From: Discostella pseudostelligera
Taxonomy: Eukaryota; Bacillariophyta; Thalassiosirophyceae; Thalassiosirales; Thalassiosiraceae
Assembly (NCBI GenBank): GCA_036940085.1
Contig: JALLBK010000087.1
Span: forward strand, 1-37,525
Length of the DNA stretch: 37,525 bases
Direction of reading: 5' to 3'
A model generated the notes under the pieces. That model had not been told where the DNA came from. It did not search any database and saw nothing but the letters and a program-made list of their open reading frames with translations. Position 1 is the stretch's first letter, and every line of letters starts with the position of its first letter. Shown in pieces: positions 36,105-37,525 of this stretch. A program made the position numbers and the translations under genes.

Positions 36105-37379
36105 TCACTTTTTCCCTTGTCCAAAGTAAGCTATCATCAATCCCGTCGCCACTAGCCCCGAGGAGATCGCGTGAACTCCAGACATTGGTTTTGGAAAAAT
36201 AATATAGGACAGGACGACGGTGATTACTTTTCGGACTTATGTTGCGAGTGAAATAGGCACGGATAGAATTATTTGCGAAGCCTGGAGGTGAAGGATGCAC
36301 AAAGCATACATAAAAAAATCCTACTTACGCGTGGCAACTGCAACAGCAATAGCTGGCCCATTCCTTCGAATCAGCTCTGTGTATGATAGCACGGCGGTAC
36401 CCAAACCCAAGCCAACCGTTAAATTTAAGAGAAGGAATTGCGGATTGGCCAACGTGAATGACATTATCTGGAGGAATGAAAAACGAATGATGGTCGACAA
36501 CAATAACAGGGAAAACCCAATAGAATTTGTGTTGACCATGAGGGCTTGTGACGACAGTCCGGTGTTGGCCACATGCTGTTGTTTTTTCGGAGTTTCGTGT
36601 TCGATTGCTGCTTCTTTGCCCATCAATGATTGCATTTTCAATTCATCATCTTCGGCTTTACTTCTCTTGGGAATCGAAGGAGCGCCTCCAATACCATGCA
36701 TTATCTGGTGTTGTACATTCGGTACTAATGCATCGCAAAACACACTAATGGCCAACAAAGTAATGCCAATCCAATGACCACCGTTCATCTGACCATCACT
36801 GAGTTCTTGCGCATCCTCCTGCAGATTATTTGTTCCATCAATCTCCACTTCCCCAGAATCTCTTGGCGACATGCAAAATCCTGCGGCACCTATGCAAAGA
36901 AGAACTGCCGATGCATACTCACATATGCTATACTTCCGTTTCTTTAAACTGATACCCGCTCTTTCCGCTCTTGTGTCCATCACCATCCCCACAATCATTG
37001 TAGGAATAAGCTTAGCACTTTTGAACACCACCTTGGTGACGTATGTCACACCTTCATAATTCAAACTCATGGTTGCAAATGCGGTTGCTCCATATACAAT
37101 AGCACTCAACTGAATATAAATCCACGTTTCTTTAATTGATCTCGGGAATGACTGCATGACATTTCCACCCGCGCATGCTTGCGACACCAAAACAGGCAAC
37201 AGTACACAAAATCCAAACTGAAATAGGGTGATTGAGGTGGCCAAATGAGGGAAAGACTTGTATGCAGTGGAGAGTGATTCCAGTGCTAGTTCGTGCCCGA
37301 TCATTGATGCGACGAAGAGGAAGATAAATGGCCACCTCGTCGAGCGGCTGTTGTCGACATTACTGTTCGAGTGCATCAT
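36105..37379 (-). CDS. PAPS/nucleotide-sugar transporter (SLC35B, UAA family)
   Basis: Exons are 37379-36329 and 36235-36105 (intron 93 nt, gtaagt..aag), giving 393 residues. It is a multi-pass membrane protein of the drug/metabolite superfamily, with about ten hydrophobic segments. The diagnostic stretch is SLNYEGVTYVTKVVFKSAKLIP, in pieces, close to SLC35B3 and SLC35B2, which carry the sulfate donor PAPS into the Golgi. Splicing joins AVAT to LRKVITVVLSY, then FPKPMSG, the conserved last hairpin, and a lysine-ended tail (GQGKK) resembling an ER/Golgi retrieval signal. Acidic and Gln-rich loops sit mid-protein. PAPS is the likeliest substrate, though UDP-sugars are possible. It converges with BRAP; stop codons are 23 bp apart. 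Confidence 0.87.
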
Positions 37380-37525
37380 TGCATGTGTCGTTTCTTCAAA
37401 CTGGGCATTGAATCTTCTCTCTTCTCTAATAACAAAATAAAGCTATTAGTGCGTCAAGTGCCGAATCCTTCATCATTGCATGTGTCGTTTCTTCAAACTG
37501 GGCATTGAATCTTCTCTCTTCTCTA
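37374..37525. repeat. 55-bp direct repeat (97-bp period) at the transporter 5' end
   Basis: The 55 bp at 37374-37428 recur exactly at 37471-37525, where the window stops. Copy 1 spans the first two Met codons and the 5' leader of the transporter; copy 2 is upstream. The spacer is 42 bp. Because copy 2 ends at the last base, the repeat may continue beyond the window or mark a contig edge. Confidence 0.85.

Noticed and set aside
1..37525. CRISPR arrays, bacterial operons, transposase or reverse-transcriptase genes
   Set aside because: No regularly spaced repeats, Shine-Dalgarno-led gene strings or mobile-element proteins were seen. The window is ordinary eukaryotic nuclear sequence.

Overview
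The window reads as nuclear DNA of a diatom, most likely a centric one. It carries compact spliceosomal genes (introns mostly 70-230 nt with GT..AG ends) and eukaryotic housekeeping genes (RPS18, MAF1, RIT1, MTHFR, mitochondrial mS33). Two proteins have signal peptides ending in an alanine/glycine-phenylalanine junction of the ASAFAP type used to enter secondary plastids. One of these is an LCIB-type (theta) carbonic anhydrase. The outer-dynein-arm docking-complex protein points to a lineage that still makes flagella; centric diatoms do, in sperm, and pennates do not. This assignment is inference from gene content; no marker RNA is present.

Layout. 1-9.4 kb: a PH-like protein (+), a secreted potato-inhibitor-I protein (-), a three-exon RRM protein (-), the initiator-tRNA ribosyl-phosphate transferase RIT1 (+) and the plastid theta carbonic anhydrase (+), whose promoter holds a dense cluster of CRE-like TGACGT/ACGTCA sites. 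9.5-17.4 kb: a three-exon gene (-) that joins a FIST sensory domain to a degenerate indole-3-glycerol-phosphate-synthase domain, a soluble ABC ATPase (+) with a probable 20-nt microexon, and an oversized MAF1 (-). 17.4-26.2 kb: a short MTHFR (-), an 814-residue disordered protein (-), RPS18 (+) whose start codon is split by an intron, mS33 (-) and a single-pass membrane protein (+). 26.3-37.5 kb: the dynein docking coiled-coil protein (-), a plastid-type HAD phosphatase (-), a D-threonine-aldolase/D-serine-dehydratase-like gene with one in-frame stop (-), a GH16 glucanase anchored as a type II membrane protein (+), a BRAP/ETP1-type ubiquitin-ligase-like protein (+) and a PAPS/nucleotide-sugar transporter (-).

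The genes do not form one pathway; this is ordinary eukaryotic gene order. Two threads stand out. The theta carbonic anhydrase and the phosphoglycolate-phosphatase-like HAD protein both look plastid-targeted and both have CRE-like sites upstream, as expected for CO2-responsive genes. A composite promoter signal, a CACGTG core beside a TTTTGGCGSGA (E2F-like) box, recurs in several intergenic regions. The strongest candidate for something undescribed is the FIST-IGPS fusion, which keeps the fold signature but has lost several catalytic residues.

Assembly caveats: one N at 17767 lies at the edge of a 72-bp sequence also found at 3480-3551, and the last 55 bases repeat 37374-37428. Either may reflect contig joining. 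Exon limits were set by hand from reading frame, splice signals and family conservation.
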